A stretch of DNA of 64,000 nucleotides, taken from Qipengyuania proteolytica (GTDB lineage: Bacteria > Pseudomonadota > Alphaproteobacteria > Sphingomonadales > Sphingomonadaceae). The stretch covers positions 310,001-374,000 of the forward strand of contig NZ_JAIGNN010000002.1 in NCBI RefSeq assembly GCF_019711565.1, given 5' to 3'. The position numbers were made by a program, and so were the translations under genes. A model generated the notes under the pieces. The model saw only the letters and a program-made list of their open reading frames with translations. It did no database searches and was not told where the DNA came from. Positions 48,431-59,267 of the stretch are shown one piece after another (the stretch's first letter is position 1; the number at the start of each line of letters is the position of its first letter).

Positions 48431-49303
48431 CTACGAGTCGAAGCCGTGAAACTCGCGATGCCATGAAAGGAATTGCGGATGCGGCCGGTAGGACTCGATA
48501 TCCGGCGCCTTGAGCTTGCCCGTCGAATTGATGATCGACTCGACACCCTCGCGGTCGTTGACCTTGCGGTGGACGATAATCTCTAGATCATCCCTGAACC
48601 CAATCAACCCACGGTCGAACATCCAATGCGCCGTGCCTGATAGCGCAAGCCCGTTGCGTACGCTGTCAGGGCCGCCATGCTCGACCGGTCGGATATGCGC
48701 AGCCTGCGCTTCCAAGCGTCCGCCGCCATTGACCAGCTTCCAGCCTGTCACCGCGCAGCGGCCGTCATAGGCGTGCATCACGGCGCGGCGGAAAGCGCGA
48801 TCGCGGAACGGCTTGGAGACGAGCGACTGGACGATGGGCCGCTCGATTTCGAACGGGGTCTGATGCTCGCGAACACGGCTGTCCTCGACCACTTCGTCAT
48901 CGCTACGAGGCAGAAAGTCCTCATCCGGCAGGCCGAGCGATATGATGCGGGCGAAGTCTGAAGGCGAAAGCGGGCGGACGGAGTTCTGCGCGTTGGTCAA
49001 ATCGCGCTCGATGAGTTTGCCGTTAATCCTGTGCGGAACGGTTGGCTCAAACGGCAGATAGCTGCCTGCTTCAATCAACGCGCGATAGTGATCCGCTTTG
49101 TCCGGATCCGGGATGATCTCCTCGACCTTCGCCACCGCGAAGAAGCCTTTCGAATTTGGAATCTTTACCGGCTCGCGATAGACAATCCAGTCGCCGACCA
49201 TCTGCTGTGCGCGGCTGAGATAGCTTTTCGGAAACTGGTAATGCACCTCGGGAATGTCGTCGTAGATCGACCCATCCTTGTGCATGAAAACGCCGAAGGT
49301 CAT
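48431..49303 (-). CDS. HNH endonuclease
   Basis: The 290-residue protein starts at the ATG 49303 (a TTG at 49324 is the alternative). An N-terminal region of about 170 residues (M-T-F-G-V-F, Y-Q-F-P, G-D-W-I-V-Y) is followed by an HNH domain: C-A-V-T-G, A-A-H-I-R-P-V, G-G-P-D, N-G-L-A-L and H-W-M-F-D. This two-part layout is common in HNH proteins linked to restriction or defence. Whether it cuts modified or foreign DNA is unknown. It is the last gene of a minus-strand series with the three genes upstream. Confidence 0.85.
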   Translation of the reverse strand: MTFGVFMHKDGSIYDDIPEVHYQFPKSYLSRAQQMVGDWIVYREPVKIPNSKGFFAVAKVEEIIPDPDKADHYRALIEAGSYLPFEPTVPHRINGKLIERDLTNAQNSVRPLSPSDFARIISLGLPDEDFLPRSDDEVVEDSRVREHQTPFEIERPIVQSLVSKPFRDRAFRRAVMHAYDGRCAVTGWKLVNGGGRLEAQAAHIRPVEHGGPDSVRNGLALSGTAHWMFDRGLIGFRDDLEIIVHRKVNDREGVESIINSTGKLKAPDIESYRPHPQFLSWHREFHGFDS

Positions 49304-49331
49304 ACGGAACGAACATCGTTCCAATGCGACT

Positions 49332-49808
49332 TCAAATACATCGCAAATTGGTTCCTGATGTAATGAAAGCGGCGCGGATTTCCTTAATGTCCTCTTCGGT
49401 CAATCCTGAGTGGGCGCCAATCGCCAATGCGTGCGCATCATTTTCAGGGACTTCGCCCATTGCAGGGACCGGATCATCAAAAACGCACATCAATCTGCCG
49501 TTCTCATCTTCGAGCGCTCTTACAACAGAGGCTGAAAATGCTAATCCTCCGGCCCATTTTCTGTTTGGGCGCATCGCGGCAATGGCCTCACAAATGCCTG
49601 CCAACGCTGTGTCAGAAATCTTCCCGTTTCGTATCAACGACACTCCTTTCTGAAGAATGTCGGTGGGGGAAAAAAGCGCTGCCTTGTAACCCTTTCCGTC
49701 GGCACGAAGATGTTGGGGCGACAGAACTGCCCGATATAAACTTTCGTTGTCGTTTACCGGACCGTGGGGGCTACGCGCTACCCCCTCACACGAACACCGC
49801 GCTGTCAT
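49332..49808 (-). CDS. Hypothetical protein of the TIGR04255-linked module
   Basis: A 158-residue protein with an N-terminal L-Y-R-A-V and H-L-R-A-D-G-K pattern, an A-A-L-F-S-P segment, and a cysteine-containing helix A-L-A-G-I-C-E-A-I. The ATG at 49808 lies inside the end of the preceding gene (23-base overlap) with no strong ribosome site. Composition is more AT-rich than the core genes. The family is unknown; the conserved-looking position after the next two genes suggests a functional unit. Confidence 0.6.
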   Translation of the reverse strand: MTARCSCEGVARSPHGPVNDNESLYRAVLSPQHLRADGKGYKAALFSPTDILQKGVSLIRNGKISDTALAGICEAIAAMRPNRKWAGGLAFSASVVRALEDENGRLMCVFDDPVPAMGEVPENDAHALAIGAHSGLTEEDIKEIRAAFITSGTNLRCI

Positions 49809-50385
49809 CGGTAAGGCCCAAAAAGAAGTCGAACAATTCTGAAGGGATGGGACTTATGCTGCCGGTTTTGCCTCGACCTTTGACCTTCAAATCCCCAGCT
49901 TTGCCAAAAAACGAGCACTCGCCACATCCCCGGAAGCCGACATCCAAATAGAAGCCTTGACTATGCCAGAATAACCCGACCTCTCCATCATTTGAGACCA
50001 TGGCCTCTGGCAAATCAATGAACGGTGGGATGTTCTCAACAAATTGAATCGCTTCGTCTATAGCTTGGCGCGATGGTGCTACGTCTTTCTCGCCGCCGTC
50101 CCAACCTGGCTCAAGCATTTCATATTGACGCAATTCGTCAATCAGCAAAGCCCTATCATCGATGTAAAAAGCGGAGTGGCCTTGGCCGCCAACCGTCGAT
50201 CCAAAGTCTTTCGCGAAAGCAGACGCTGGCGCCAAGCCGGCCGCCGCCACAATTGCAGCGCTGAGTGCCGACACAGTGCCAAAAGAACGACCCTGCGATC
50301 TACTGCCTGTGAAACTTCGGCCAGTCACAGAATGATCAACGATCAGAGGTTCGTCGAGATAGAGTTCGGGCGCAGCACTAGCCAC
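49786..50385 (-). CDS. Hypothetical protein with a G-W-D-G motif
   Basis: A 199-residue protein starting at a GTG directly after the stop of the TIGR04255 gene, with AGGGAG seven bases before it. There is a hydrophobic segment around residues 36-55. The main domain contains L-R-Q-Y-E-M-L-E-P-G-W-D-G-G, A-I-D-E-A-I-Q-F-V and W-H-S-Q-G-F-Y-L-D-V, matching a widespread uncharacterised family with L-x-x-G-W-D-G motifs that is often seen with toxin-antitoxin-like or defence genes. Function not assigned. Confidence 0.65.
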   Translation of the reverse strand: MASAAPELYLDEPLIVDHSVTGRSFTGSRSQGRSFGTVSALSAAIVAAAGLAPASAFAKDFGSTVGGQGHSAFYIDDRALLIDELRQYEMLEPGWDGGEKDVAPSRQAIDEAIQFVENIPPFIDLPEAMVSNDGEVGLFWHSQGFYLDVGFRGCGECSFFGKAGDLKVKGRGKTGSISPIPSELFDFFLGLTDDSAVFV

Positions 50386-51195
50386 TTAGCTCTCCCTGTT
50401 CAGCGAAATTCGCTGCTGAAGGTCATCAGTAATTACTAACGAGAGTAGTTCTTTGTTCTTAGAATGCAATAGCTCTAACGTCTGATGGGTGGTGCTTCGA
50501 ACTGCTTCGATTGATCCTTCAACACCGCCGCTGAATTCTGCCCGAAGCGTCGTATCTACTCGTACGATTGGCCGGCCTTCAAGGACTACCGCATCAAGAT
50601 GGATACGCTGCAATATCCGTTGCGGGAGATTACTGCCTTCGCAGCCCGCAAATTCCCCTTGGTGGAAATGCCAAAGTTTACCACTTGGCCGGAACTTATC
50701 AGGAAAAAATCCGGAATTGCGATTAAAAAGCGCTTCTACATCGTATTCACTCTCGTCGCCAGACCAAACAAAAGTATCGATATATTGGAGAGTGACACTC
50801 TGCATTTTGTTGTCTTGATCGAGAACCAACCCCAACAATTTTTCAAGCAAATTCTTCGCTTGCCTTGAAACTACGTTCCACCGAGAATAGCTCAAACAGT
50901 TTACAGAAACAGAATTGCCTTCAATTTTTAGCTGCCAATCGATCGATCCATCGCGCTTGAATGACTGAAAAGCGACTGGCGCGACTGGCGGAGGCGGTGC
51001 GGCTTCCTCTCCAGATTCAGGTAAAAATGAAAACTGAAAGACTTGAGGGCGCATCAATTTAGGAAGATCTAATCTCCACAAATCGTGACGCTCAACAACT
51101 CGGTCGATCTCTGACCCGCTGAAATTTCGCGAGAATGCAAGAACAAACACGACCTCCTCGATCGCATGTCTTTCACCAATTGGACTAAAGGGCAT
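50386..51195 (-). CDS. TIGR04255-like protein
   Basis: A 269-residue protein resembling the sporadically distributed TIGR04255 family: N-terminal P-F-S-P-I-G-E-R-H-A-I-E-E-V-V-F-V-L, an F-Q-F/S-F strand, and a middle with Q-Y-I-D-T-F and a C-terminal helix with H-Q-T-L-E-L-L-H. It is the first gene of a tight three-gene unit. The region is noticeably AT-richer than lepA upstream, which suggests horizontal acquisition. Role unknown. Confidence 0.68.
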   Translation of the reverse strand: MPFSPIGERHAIEEVVFVLAFSRNFSGSEIDRVVERHDLWRLDLPKLMRPQVFQFSFLPESGEEAAPPPPVAPVAFQSFKRDGSIDWQLKIEGNSVSVNCLSYSRWNVVSRQAKNLLEKLLGLVLDQDNKMQSVTLQYIDTFVWSGDESEYDVEALFNRNSGFFPDKFRPSGKLWHFHQGEFAGCEGSNLPQRILQRIHLDAVVLEGRPIVRVDTTLRAEFSGGVEGSIEAVRSTTHQTLELLHSKNKELLSLVITDDLQQRISLNRES

Positions 51196-51300
51196 AGCGC
51201 TCGCCCATAGCTTCTTGTCGCCCCCGTTGACTCGATACGCCGACTATCATGAGGAAACTTCGTAGGAAAGAGCGAGCCTCGATACTCTCGGGGATCATCC

Positions 51301-53118
<1,818 letters not shown>

Positions 53119-53171
53119 TGCGCCGCCCCATTAGCCGCAGCGCAAGGTGCTGTCAGCAGGGAAACGCGGTG

Positions 53172-55370
53172 TCAGGCCGCCTGCTGCCTGGGCGCATTCG
53201 CCGACAGCTTGAACTGCGCGAAGGAGGGGTTCGAATTGAGACCCTGCGCCAACGTATAGCGTCCCGGCGGCAAGGCCTGAAGCGGAACACCCGCTGCCGC
53301 CAGTTCGTAGGGACTCACCCGGTGACGGGTGCACAAGCCCCCTGCCCCGTCGTCGACCAGCTCCTGCTCGAACTCGATGCCTTGCGTATCGTCCATCGTC
53401 CTGCGCACGGCGCCCACGGCCAGCTGGCCCTGTCCGAAGTCGAGCACGAACATCGTACCGACCGGAACATCCTCCAGCCCCTGGATCATCGCCCCGGTCC
53501 GCGAGAGATTGCGCAGGGTCACCTCGTAGTAATGATCTTCGTGGATGAGGCCGATCTTGCGGAACACCGTACGGCGGGTTGCGCGCTGGATCCCATTGTC
53601 GCTCGGCGGGATGATCCATTCGCCGCCGGCGATCTGTTCGAGGACCTCTTCCTGCGTCAGCGCTCCTGAATAGACGAAGCCGCAGACCTGATCGACACCA
53701 AGGCGCTTGAGTTCCTCCATCAGAGCCAGTGCATGGACGCCCGACGCCACTGTCTCCATGCCCATGGCACCTGCCAGGGCCACAACCGCCCGCACCAGTT
53801 CGATGTCGCCCAACTCGTTGCCCATGATCGGCTCGAAGAAGTTTCCACCGATACGCAGGGCATTGAGAGGCGCACGGCGAAGGTAGCTAAGCGAGGAAAG
53901 GCCGGTGCCGAACTGATCGAGCGTGAGGCGTACGCCGAGCTTGAAGAGGCGCGACATGGCATTGTCGACCTTGGAGCCATCCCCGAGCAAAACCGATTCC
54001 GGCAGGCGAAGCTCGAGCCGTGCCGGGTCGAGGCCCGTCTTCTCGAGCACCTTCTCCACGCTGTCTATGAACCCGTTGGACTCGAATTGAACCGGGCTTA
54101 CGTGAAGCGCGACCAACAGCGATTCCGGCCATTGCATGGCATCTTCGCAAGCCTTGCGCAGACCCCACTCGCCAATCGGCACGATCAGCCGGCTGCCCTC
54201 AGCGACCGGCAGGAACGTCTCGGGTTCGACCCGGCCGCGCTCTTCGTCCGCCCAGCAATATTGCGCCTCGAGCGCAACGACGCGGTCGTCAGCAAGCGAA
54301 ACGACCGGTTGGTATTCGAGGGTGAAATGGCCCGCCTCGATCGCTTCGGCGAGATCCTCCTCCATCCGCTTGCGCAGATTCGCTTCGTGTTCGAGATCGC
54401 CCGCATAAAAGCGGAACTGGCCGCGCCCGCCATTCTTCGAAGCATAGAGGGCAAGGTCGGCAGCACGCGTCAGCTCGTCGCGCTCGACTCCGTCGTACGG
54501 TGCGACCGCAATCCCGACCGAACAGCCGATCGAGCACCGCCCTTCTTCGACCGAGTAGGGTTGCGAAAGGATCTGGATGATCCGCTTGGCGATTTCGCCG
54601 AGTTCGCCACGGTCGTCGAGATCGGGGATAAGGACCTGGAACTCGTCACCACCCAAACGGCCGATTTCGCCGCGGCCTGCGACGGCTCCGCGCAGGCGGT
54701 CAGCGACCTGCTGCAACAGCTGGTCCCCGGCGGCATGGCCGAGCGTGTCGTTGACTTGCTTGAACTTGTCGAGGTCGAGCATCATCAGCGCAGCAGCCCG
54801 CTTCGCGCTCTTGAAGGCGTGGAGGGTAGAATCGATCCTCTGCTCCATCCGGTGACGGTTGGCGAGGCCGGTCAGCGAATCGTATTTGGCGAGGCGGTTC
54901 GCCTCTTCCTCGGCACGGAATTCCTCGGTCACGTCGATGGCAGACCCGCGGAAGCCCTGGAATTCTCCAGCCCGATCGTACAGCGGCTTTCCGCTGAGCC
55001 GCAGGACAACAGCGCTTTCTCCGGCGACAGCCTGCACTGCGAGGCCGGCAAAGCTCTTCCGGGTGCCTAGCTTGAGGCCGAGCGAGCGGCCATCGGTTTC
55101 GCCATCTATCGGCGCGAAAGCCTGTTGGATCGGCTGGGCGGCGAGCCGGGCGAAATCGCCCCCCATCGCCTCGACGATCCAGCCACTGAGATAAGCGATG
55201 TTGCCGCTCTTGTCGGTATTCCAGAAGCCGAATGCGCCGGAGGTTTCGATCTCTTCGACGATCTCGACTTTTTCGGACGTTCCGATCCCGTCGGGAGAGG
55301 CTCCGTGCCTCCCCTCGGCGGTCTTCTTCCCTTTGAAGAATTCGGAAAAGGGCATCGCCCCCATTGTCAC
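53172..55370 (-). CDS. PAS-GGDEF-EAL-PilZ protein with degenerate EAL site
   Basis: A 732-residue paralogue of the next gene, with a PAS-like domain (about 35-165), GGDEF (L-G-G-D-E-F intact), EAL-like domain (about 335-600) and PilZ domain (about 605-690; R-R-T-V-F-R-K and N-L-S-R-T-G). The EAL site is eroded: E-A-L reads E-A-Q, N-V-S becomes H-V-S, the I-T-E region L-P-E, D-D-F-G-T-G is D-Q-F-G-T-G and the I-K-I-D motif reads L-R-I-G. It is likely a cyclic-di-GMP binding or regulatory EAL rather than a phosphodiesterase. Start is GTG 55370; an ATG at 55364 is also plausible. Confidence 0.85.
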   Translation of the reverse strand: MTMGAMPFSEFFKGKKTAEGRHGASPDGIGTSEKVEIVEEIETSGAFGFWNTDKSGNIAYLSGWIVEAMGGDFARLAAQPIQQAFAPIDGETDGRSLGLKLGTRKSFAGLAVQAVAGESAVVLRLSGKPLYDRAGEFQGFRGSAIDVTEEFRAEEEANRLAKYDSLTGLANRHRMEQRIDSTLHAFKSAKRAAALMMLDLDKFKQVNDTLGHAAGDQLLQQVADRLRGAVAGRGEIGRLGGDEFQVLIPDLDDRGELGEIAKRIIQILSQPYSVEEGRCSIGCSVGIAVAPYDGVERDELTRAADLALYASKNGGRGQFRFYAGDLEHEANLRKRMEEDLAEAIEAGHFTLEYQPVVSLADDRVVALEAQYCWADEERGRVEPETFLPVAEGSRLIVPIGEWGLRKACEDAMQWPESLLVALHVSPVQFESNGFIDSVEKVLEKTGLDPARLELRLPESVLLGDGSKVDNAMSRLFKLGVRLTLDQFGTGLSSLSYLRRAPLNALRIGGNFFEPIMGNELGDIELVRAVVALAGAMGMETVASGVHALALMEELKRLGVDQVCGFVYSGALTQEEVLEQIAGGEWIIPPSDNGIQRATRRTVFRKIGLIHEDHYYEVTLRNLSRTGAMIQGLEDVPVGTMFVLDFGQGQLAVGAVRRTMDDTQGIEFEQELVDDGAGGLCTRHRVSPYELAAAGVPLQALPPGRYTLAQGLNSNPSFAQFKLSANAPRQQAA

Positions 55371-55417
55371 CCTACCTCACCGGCACGTTTGTTATGAACA
55401 GGGATTAGCCGTGAATG

Positions 55418-55434
55418 GTTAGTTTTTGGCTAAC
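55418..55434. promoter_or_regulatory. 17-base dyad between the two signalling genes
   Basis: GTTAG-N7-CTAAC is a perfect 5+5 inverted repeat upstream of the gene that starts at 55370. It could be an operator, or a diverged CtrA-like site. Confidence 0.3.
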
Positions 55435-55459
55435 GTGGCGCACCGCGCGAGCCGGAAAA

Positions 55460-57679
55460 TCAGCTTCTCGCGCGACGCGACATGCTGGGGTCGACCTGTA
55501 CGAACGACTTCCCCCGCTTGCCTCCCATGAGCTCCATCTTGAGCATTTCGTAGGGATCTTCCGGAAGGCTGGCGAGCGGCTTGCCGGCAGCTTCGATCTG
55601 GTACGGCGACACACGGTGCCGCGTGCACAGGCCGTCCGCGCCATCGCTGATCAACGGGGTTTCGAACTCGACACCCTGCATGTAGCCGTCGCTGCGGCGT
55701 ACGGTCGCCACGGCCAGCTGTCCGCCGCCCAGGTTCAGGACGAACTTCGTACCGACCGGCACGTCAAGCAGGCCTTCGATCATCGCGCCGGTCTTGGAGA
55801 GGTTGCGCAACGTGACATCATAGGCATGATCCTCGTGGATCAGGCTGATCTTGCGATATACCGACTTGCGCTCGGCGCGGTATTTCTCCGGACCGCGCGG
55901 CTCGTACTGCAGATCGCCAATCTCCAGTCTCTCGAGTAGTTCTTCGTGCGGAATGGCCTGCGAGAAGATGTAGCCCTGCACGTGGCTTGCGCCGCGCTCG
56001 GTCACCAGATTCAGTTCGTCCTTCGTCTCCACGCCTTCGGCAACGGTCTCCATGTTGAGGGACTCGGCGAGACTGACGATGGCGCTCATGATGGCCGGAT
56101 TGTTGTTGCCCTTCTCGGTCGCACCGCGCACGAAGCTCTGGTCGATCTTGATCTTGTCGAACGGCGCATACTGGAGATAGCTGAGCGAGCTGTAGCCTGT
56201 ACCGAAGTCGTCCAGCGCAAGCCGTACTCCAATCCGCTTTAGCTCTTCGAATTTCTCCTGGGTGCGCTTGGGATCACCGACAAATACACTTTCGGTGATC
56301 TCCAGTTCGAGCCTGTGCGGTTCGAGACCGCTTTCCATGAGGACGGATTTTACGAGCCCGGGAAAATCGTCGCGCGCGAACTGAATCGCGGAAACATTGA
56401 CGGCGACGCGGAGCTCGACAGGCCAGTTCTTCGCTTGCTGGCAGGTTCGCAGCAGGGCCCATTCGCCGAGCTGCTTGATCATGCCGATATCCTCGGCCAC
56501 CGGAATGAAGATGGCCGGCGAAATAAATCCGCGCTCCGGATGTTCCCACCGCATGAGAGCTTCCAGACACTTCAGCTTGTGGGACTTGGAATCGACGATC
56601 GGCTGATAGAACATTTGCAGCTCGTCGTTCTCGAGCGCGTCACGCAGGTCTTCCTCGACCTGGCGGCGGTGCTTTGCCCCGTCCGTAAAGTCGATGTGGT
56701 AGAAGCGGTACTGCCCCCGGCCACCACCCTTCGCAGCATAGAGCGCAAGGTCGGCAGCCTTCACCAGTTCCTCTGAATCGATACCGTCGTAAGGCGAAAC
56801 GGCAATCCCAACCGAAGTCCCGATTACCGCCCGCGAACCGCTTATCTGATAGGGCTGCGAGATCATCTGGATCAGGCGTTGGCCGAGTTCGCCCAGATCG
56901 CCGCGATCATCCATGTCGGGGATGATGATCTGAAATTCGTCGCCACCGAGACGGCCGATTTCGCCCTTGTCGCCCACAACTTTCTGAATTCGCGCCGCGA
57001 CCTGTCGAAGCAGCTCGTCGCCAGCCGGATGGCCAAGCGTGTCGTTGACCTGCTTGAAGCGGTCGAGATCCAGCATCAGCAGGGCGCAACTGCGCTTGGA
57101 ATTGCGGAAAGCCTTGAGGATCGACGTCAGCCGCTTGGTCATGCGGTGACGGTTCGACAGTCCGGTCAGCGAGTCGTATTGCGAGAGCCGCTCGGCATCC
57201 TTGTCGCTCTGGAACGTAGCTGTAATGTCCTTGGCGCTACCACGATAACCGACGAAGTTCTGGTCCTCGTCGAAGTGCGGCTTGCCGGCGATCTCCCACC
57301 ACTGTTCGGTCTTCCCAAGCGTTACCTTCACGGCCAGCTGGGAAATGGAGTTGCGAGCGCCGAGCAGGAAGGTGAGCGGACGTTCGGTCTGATGGCTGTC
57401 GTTCTCGTCGACCTCTGGCTTGAACAGGACCGTCAGCTGTTCGCCGACGATCTCCCCTGCGGGGCGGCCCAGCTTCTTGGCAGCATTCTCGGACAGGTAG
57501 ATGAGGCGGCCCTGTGCATCGCTGGCCCAGAACCAGCCCAGGCCGGCGTTTTCGAAGCTGTCGAGCAGTTCGATGCGACGTTGGGTATCGGCCTGGTCGA
57601 TCGGCCGCAGCATGCGGGCTTCGGTTTCCTGCTGTTCCTTGATTTTCGCACGCGAAGAACGCGCAAACAAGCCTGCCAT
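55460..57679 (-). CDS. PAS-GGDEF-EAL-PilZ cyclic-di-GMP signalling protein
   Basis: The 739-residue protein has a PAS domain (about 40-165), GGDEF domain (about 170-330, G-R-L-G-G-D-E-F intact, no RxxD inhibitory site at the usual place), EAL domain (about 345-605) and a C-terminal PilZ domain (R-K-S-V-Y-R-K and N-L-S-K-T-G-A-M). The EAL catalytic residues are intact: L-E-A-L-M-R-W, V-N-V-S-A, E-I-T-E, D-D-F-G-T-G, K-I-K-I-D and E-T-V-A-E-G-V-E. It could both make and break cyclic-di-GMP and bind it through PilZ. The paralogue follows after 89 bases. Confidence 0.93.
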   Translation of the reverse strand: MAGLFARSSRAKIKEQQETEARMLRPIDQADTQRRIELLDSFENAGLGWFWASDAQGRLIYLSENAAKKLGRPAGEIVGEQLTVLFKPEVDENDSHQTERPLTFLLGARNSISQLAVKVTLGKTEQWWEIAGKPHFDEDQNFVGYRGSAKDITATFQSDKDAERLSQYDSLTGLSNRHRMTKRLTSILKAFRNSKRSCALLMLDLDRFKQVNDTLGHPAGDELLRQVAARIQKVVGDKGEIGRLGGDEFQIIIPDMDDRGDLGELGQRLIQMISQPYQISGSRAVIGTSVGIAVSPYDGIDSEELVKAADLALYAAKGGGRGQYRFYHIDFTDGAKHRRQVEEDLRDALENDELQMFYQPIVDSKSHKLKCLEALMRWEHPERGFISPAIFIPVAEDIGMIKQLGEWALLRTCQQAKNWPVELRVAVNVSAIQFARDDFPGLVKSVLMESGLEPHRLELEITESVFVGDPKRTQEKFEELKRIGVRLALDDFGTGYSSLSYLQYAPFDKIKIDQSFVRGATEKGNNNPAIMSAIVSLAESLNMETVAEGVETKDELNLVTERGASHVQGYIFSQAIPHEELLERLEIGDLQYEPRGPEKYRAERKSVYRKISLIHEDHAYDVTLRNLSKTGAMIEGLLDVPVGTKFVLNLGGGQLAVATVRRSDGYMQGVEFETPLISDGADGLCTRHRVSPYQIEAAGKPLASLPEDPYEMLKMELMGGKRGKSFVQVDPSMSRRARS

Positions 57680-57870
57680 CTTGGTCCCTCGGTTCGATCG
57701 TTAACCACGCGCATGCCCAGAGCACGCGCATTCAAGGTGAGCTAGCTACCCGCAAATCCTTTCCAAACGCATAACCATGAGGGTCTCGCAATTCCGTGCC
57801 TGCGTCCGGTGCTTGCCAGCCGCGCGCTGCTTGTGCAGGGTGCGCGGAGCTTCCTTGGGAGAGGACCTGG

Positions 57871-59181
57871 ATGCGCCATATCGCAATCGTCGGCTCAGGG
57901 CCGGCAGGGTATTACACCGCCGAAGCCGCCGCCAGGAAATGGGGCGACGACGTGCGGATCGACGTGATCGACCGGCTGCCCGTCCCTTATGGCCTGATCC
58001 GCACCGGCGTGGCCCCCGATCACCAGTCGATCAAGAAAGTTTCGCTCCGCTACGAGAAGACCGCGCTCACCGAGAACGTGCGCTTTGTGGGTAACGTCAA
58101 CGTCGGCTCGGATGTATCCGTGACAGAGTTGCGGGACCTGTACGATGCGATTATCTTCGCCACCGGTGCACCCAACGACCGGCGCCTCGGCCTCGACGGC
58201 GAAGAGCTCGACAATGTGCATGGCAGCGCGGAATTTGTCGGCTGGTACAATGGTCACCCGCAGTTTGCCGCGCTCGACCCCGATTTTTCCGGCCGCCATG
58301 CGGTCGTCGTCGGCATGGGCAACGTGGCGCTCGACGTGGCGCGCATCCTGTCCAAGACCGATGCCGAACTCGATGGCTCCGACATCGTTGCGCACGCGCT
58401 AGATGCGCTGCGAGGCTCGCGGCTGGAAACCATCACGATCGTCGGCCGCCGTGGCCCTCACCAGATCATGATGACGCCCAAGGAACTTGGCGAGCTGATG
58501 CATCTCGAGCGTGCCAGCCCCAAGGTCGATCCCGCCGATTTGCCGCCCGAAGGCGACGATGCGATCCTCGAGCCCGGGCTACGCAAATCGGTCACGCTCT
58601 TGCGCGAATTCGCGGCGATTCCAGAGAGCATCCATGGCGAAACGCCGATCACGATCGAGTTCGATTTCTTCGCCAATCCCACGGCGATGCGCGGCAAGGA
58701 TGGCAAGGTTGCTGCCGTCACGGTCGAGCGGACGACAATAGAAAAAGGGCGCGCCGTCGGCACGGGCGAGACCTATGACTTGCTGGCCGACCTGGTCGTA
58801 ACCTGCATCGGCTATCACTCATCACCTATCGACGGCGTCCCTTTCGACGAGCGCGCCGGTCGCTTTCCGAACGAGGACGGGCGTATCCTGCCGGGCCTCT
58901 ATTGCGTCGGGTGGGCCAAACGCGGTCCGACCGGAACAATCGGCACCAATCGTCCCGACGGTTACGCAGTCATCGATATCGTGAACGACGATATCGGCAT
59001 GGGTGGGCGAAAGCGTGGTCGTGAGGGGTTCGACGAACTCGCGGTCGAACGCGGCATCGATATCGTGACGTTCCGCGATTGGCAAAAGATCGAACAGGCC
59101 GAGGAAGCCGCCGCGCGCGCGGGCGCTCCGCGCGAAAAGTTCGTAGATATAGCAAGCATGATCGCCGCCAAGGGCAAGTAG
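57871..59181 (+). CDS. FprA-like ferredoxin-NADP reductase
   Basis: From the ATG at 57871, with a GAGG site, the protein has 436 residues. It matches the adrenodoxin-reductase/FprA family: G-S-G-P-A-G at the N-terminus (FAD), Y-G-L-I-R-T-G-V-A-P-D-H, V-V-V-G-M-G-N-V-A-L-D-V (NADP) and G-W-A-K-R-G-P-T-G-T-I-G. It exchanges electrons between NADPH and ferredoxin, and so could reoxidise or recharge the ferredoxin used by KorAB. A frame extension of 25 residues upstream is not family-like. Confidence 0.9.
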   Translation: MRHIAIVGSGPAGYYTAEAAARKWGDDVRIDVIDRLPVPYGLIRTGVAPDHQSIKKVSLRYEKTALTENVRFVGNVNVGSDVSVTELRDLYDAIIFATGAPNDRRLGLDGEELDNVHGSAEFVGWYNGHPQFAALDPDFSGRHAVVVGMGNVALDVARILSKTDAELDGSDIVAHALDALRGSRLETITIVGRRGPHQIMMTPKELGELMHLERASPKVDPADLPPEGDDAILEPGLRKSVTLLREFAAIPESIHGETPITIEFDFFANPTAMRGKDGKVAAVTVERTTIEKGRAVGTGETYDLLADLVVTCIGYHSSPIDGVPFDERAGRFPNEDGRILPGLYCVGWAKRGPTGTIGTNRPDGYAVIDIVNDDIGMGGRKRGREGFDELAVERGIDIVTFRDWQKIEQAEEAAARAGAPREKFVDIASMIAAKGK

Positions 59182-59267
59182 GCGAAGCCTTGCATTCGGA
59201 ACGGGCCGACCGCATGAGTTGTTCAAGAGGCCGAAAGCAAACTGAAAATCCGGAGGATTCCCGCCCC

